Positions 63,724 through 64,000 of a DNA stretch of 64,000 nt are shown in pieces. Source of the DNA: Amia ocellicauda (Eukaryota; Chordata; Actinopteri; Amiiformes; Amiidae); NCBI RefSeq assembly GCF_036373705.1, contig NC_089855.1, forward strand, positions 49,804,318-49,868,317, written 5' to 3'. The notes under the pieces are model-generated. The model was not told where the DNA came from. It saw only the letters and a list, made by a program, of their open reading frames with translations, and ran no database searches. Position 1 is the stretch's first letter. Every line of letters begins with the position of its first letter. The position numbers were made by a program, and so were the translations under genes.

Positions 63724-64000
63724 GCGGTCACCACCAGGAAGATGAACGCACCAGGCCGACCCGGAGTTTTCGCCAATTCGTCTCCAAGCCTCCCAAGAGG
63801 GAACATAAACAGGCCTTATTTGCAGACACAGGCCCTCACGCAGGGAGACCACCGCTCCACCGCCGCTGCCCCTGCCAAGGGCCCCAGGTCCCACCAAGAC
63901 TTGAACTCGGATCGCTGGATTCAGAGTCCAGAGTGCTAACCATTACACCATGGAACCAAGCCGGCTGCCCACCTCTTGCCCGTGACGAAGGTTTCTGCTC
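63724..64000 (+). repeat. Array unit U10, cut by the window edge
   Basis: Only the Gln portion is inside the window. The Glu gene would begin about 90 bp beyond the end, so the array evidently continues. Confidence 0.93.
63886..63957 (-). tRNA. tRNA-Gln(CUG), U10
   Basis: 72 nt, anticodon CTG. The T stem has CTTGG in place of CTCGG, giving one wobble. Otherwise sound. Confidence 0.93.

Larger units (their letters stand above)
1..64000. repeat. Macrosatellite of tRNA-bearing units (about 3.5 kb period)
   Basis: The same roughly 3.5-kb unit recurs head to tail across the window. Unit starts, judged by a shared motif (gcggtcaccaccagg), are at 1, 3522, 23576, 27090, 30612, 34118 (variant acggtcacc), 37437, 56665, 60189 and 63724. 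Units are mostly near-identical, with scattered substitutions and small indels. U2 and U7 are enlarged by Polinton insertions, and U6 is about 200 bp short. Tandem tRNA gene arrays are known in vertebrates such as Xenopus and zebrafish. I infer that this one spread by unequal exchange or gene conversion, because variants are shared between non-adjacent units. Confidence 0.97.

Noticed and set aside
1-64000. CRISPR-like or prokaryotic system suggested by regular spacing
   Set aside because: The period is kilobases, the repeats contain eukaryotic tRNA genes, and no cas-like genes are present.

Overview
This is eukaryotic DNA, almost certainly from a vertebrate and probably not a mammal. The tRNA genes closely match vertebrate consensus genes for tRNA-Glu(CUC), tRNA-Gln(CUG) and tRNA-Ala(AGC), recalled from general knowledge. 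The two large insertions are Polinton/Maverick (adintovirus-like) elements, which are common in fish, amphibians and reptiles. I cannot name the species.

The whole window is one head-to-tail macrosatellite. Ten units (U1 to U10, the last cut by the window edge) each have a basic length of about 3.5 kb. In order, a unit holds a minus-strand tRNA-Gln(CUG) gene; a plus-strand tRNA-Glu gene whose 5' end faces it about 134 bp away; about 320 bp of spacer; a tRNA-Ala(AGC) gene split in its anticodon loop by a solo-LTR-like element of about 1.83 kb with a 4-bp target duplication; and about 1 kb of spacer with no recognisable gene. The Ala gene is dead in every complete unit, so the LTR entered before the array amplified. 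Several Gln and Glu copies carry stem or loop changes that suggest decay, while others look sound.

Two units, U2 and U7, also carry a Polinton each (3996-20491 and 37911-53607). Both sit in the same orientation at the same base position, about 33 bp past the 3' end of tRNA-Glu, with 6-bp target duplications and 181-bp terminal inverted repeats. Their parts run in the same order. On the plus strand are three unrecognised genes (one faintly Bcl-2-like), a DDE integrase with a C-terminal chromodomain, minor and major capsid proteins, a basic core-like protein and an adenain-like protease. On the minus strand are a packaging ATPase, a protein-primed-type DNA polymerase B, small genes and a proline-rich region with splice-like junctions. 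Copy 1 looks close to whole (perhaps one break). Copy 2 is broken (about three breaks). Identical site and orientation point to one insertion copied with its host unit, though repeated targeting is not excluded.

Outside the Polintons the only supported genes are tRNA genes. Many short open frames recur in every unit, but only because the units are near copies of one another.
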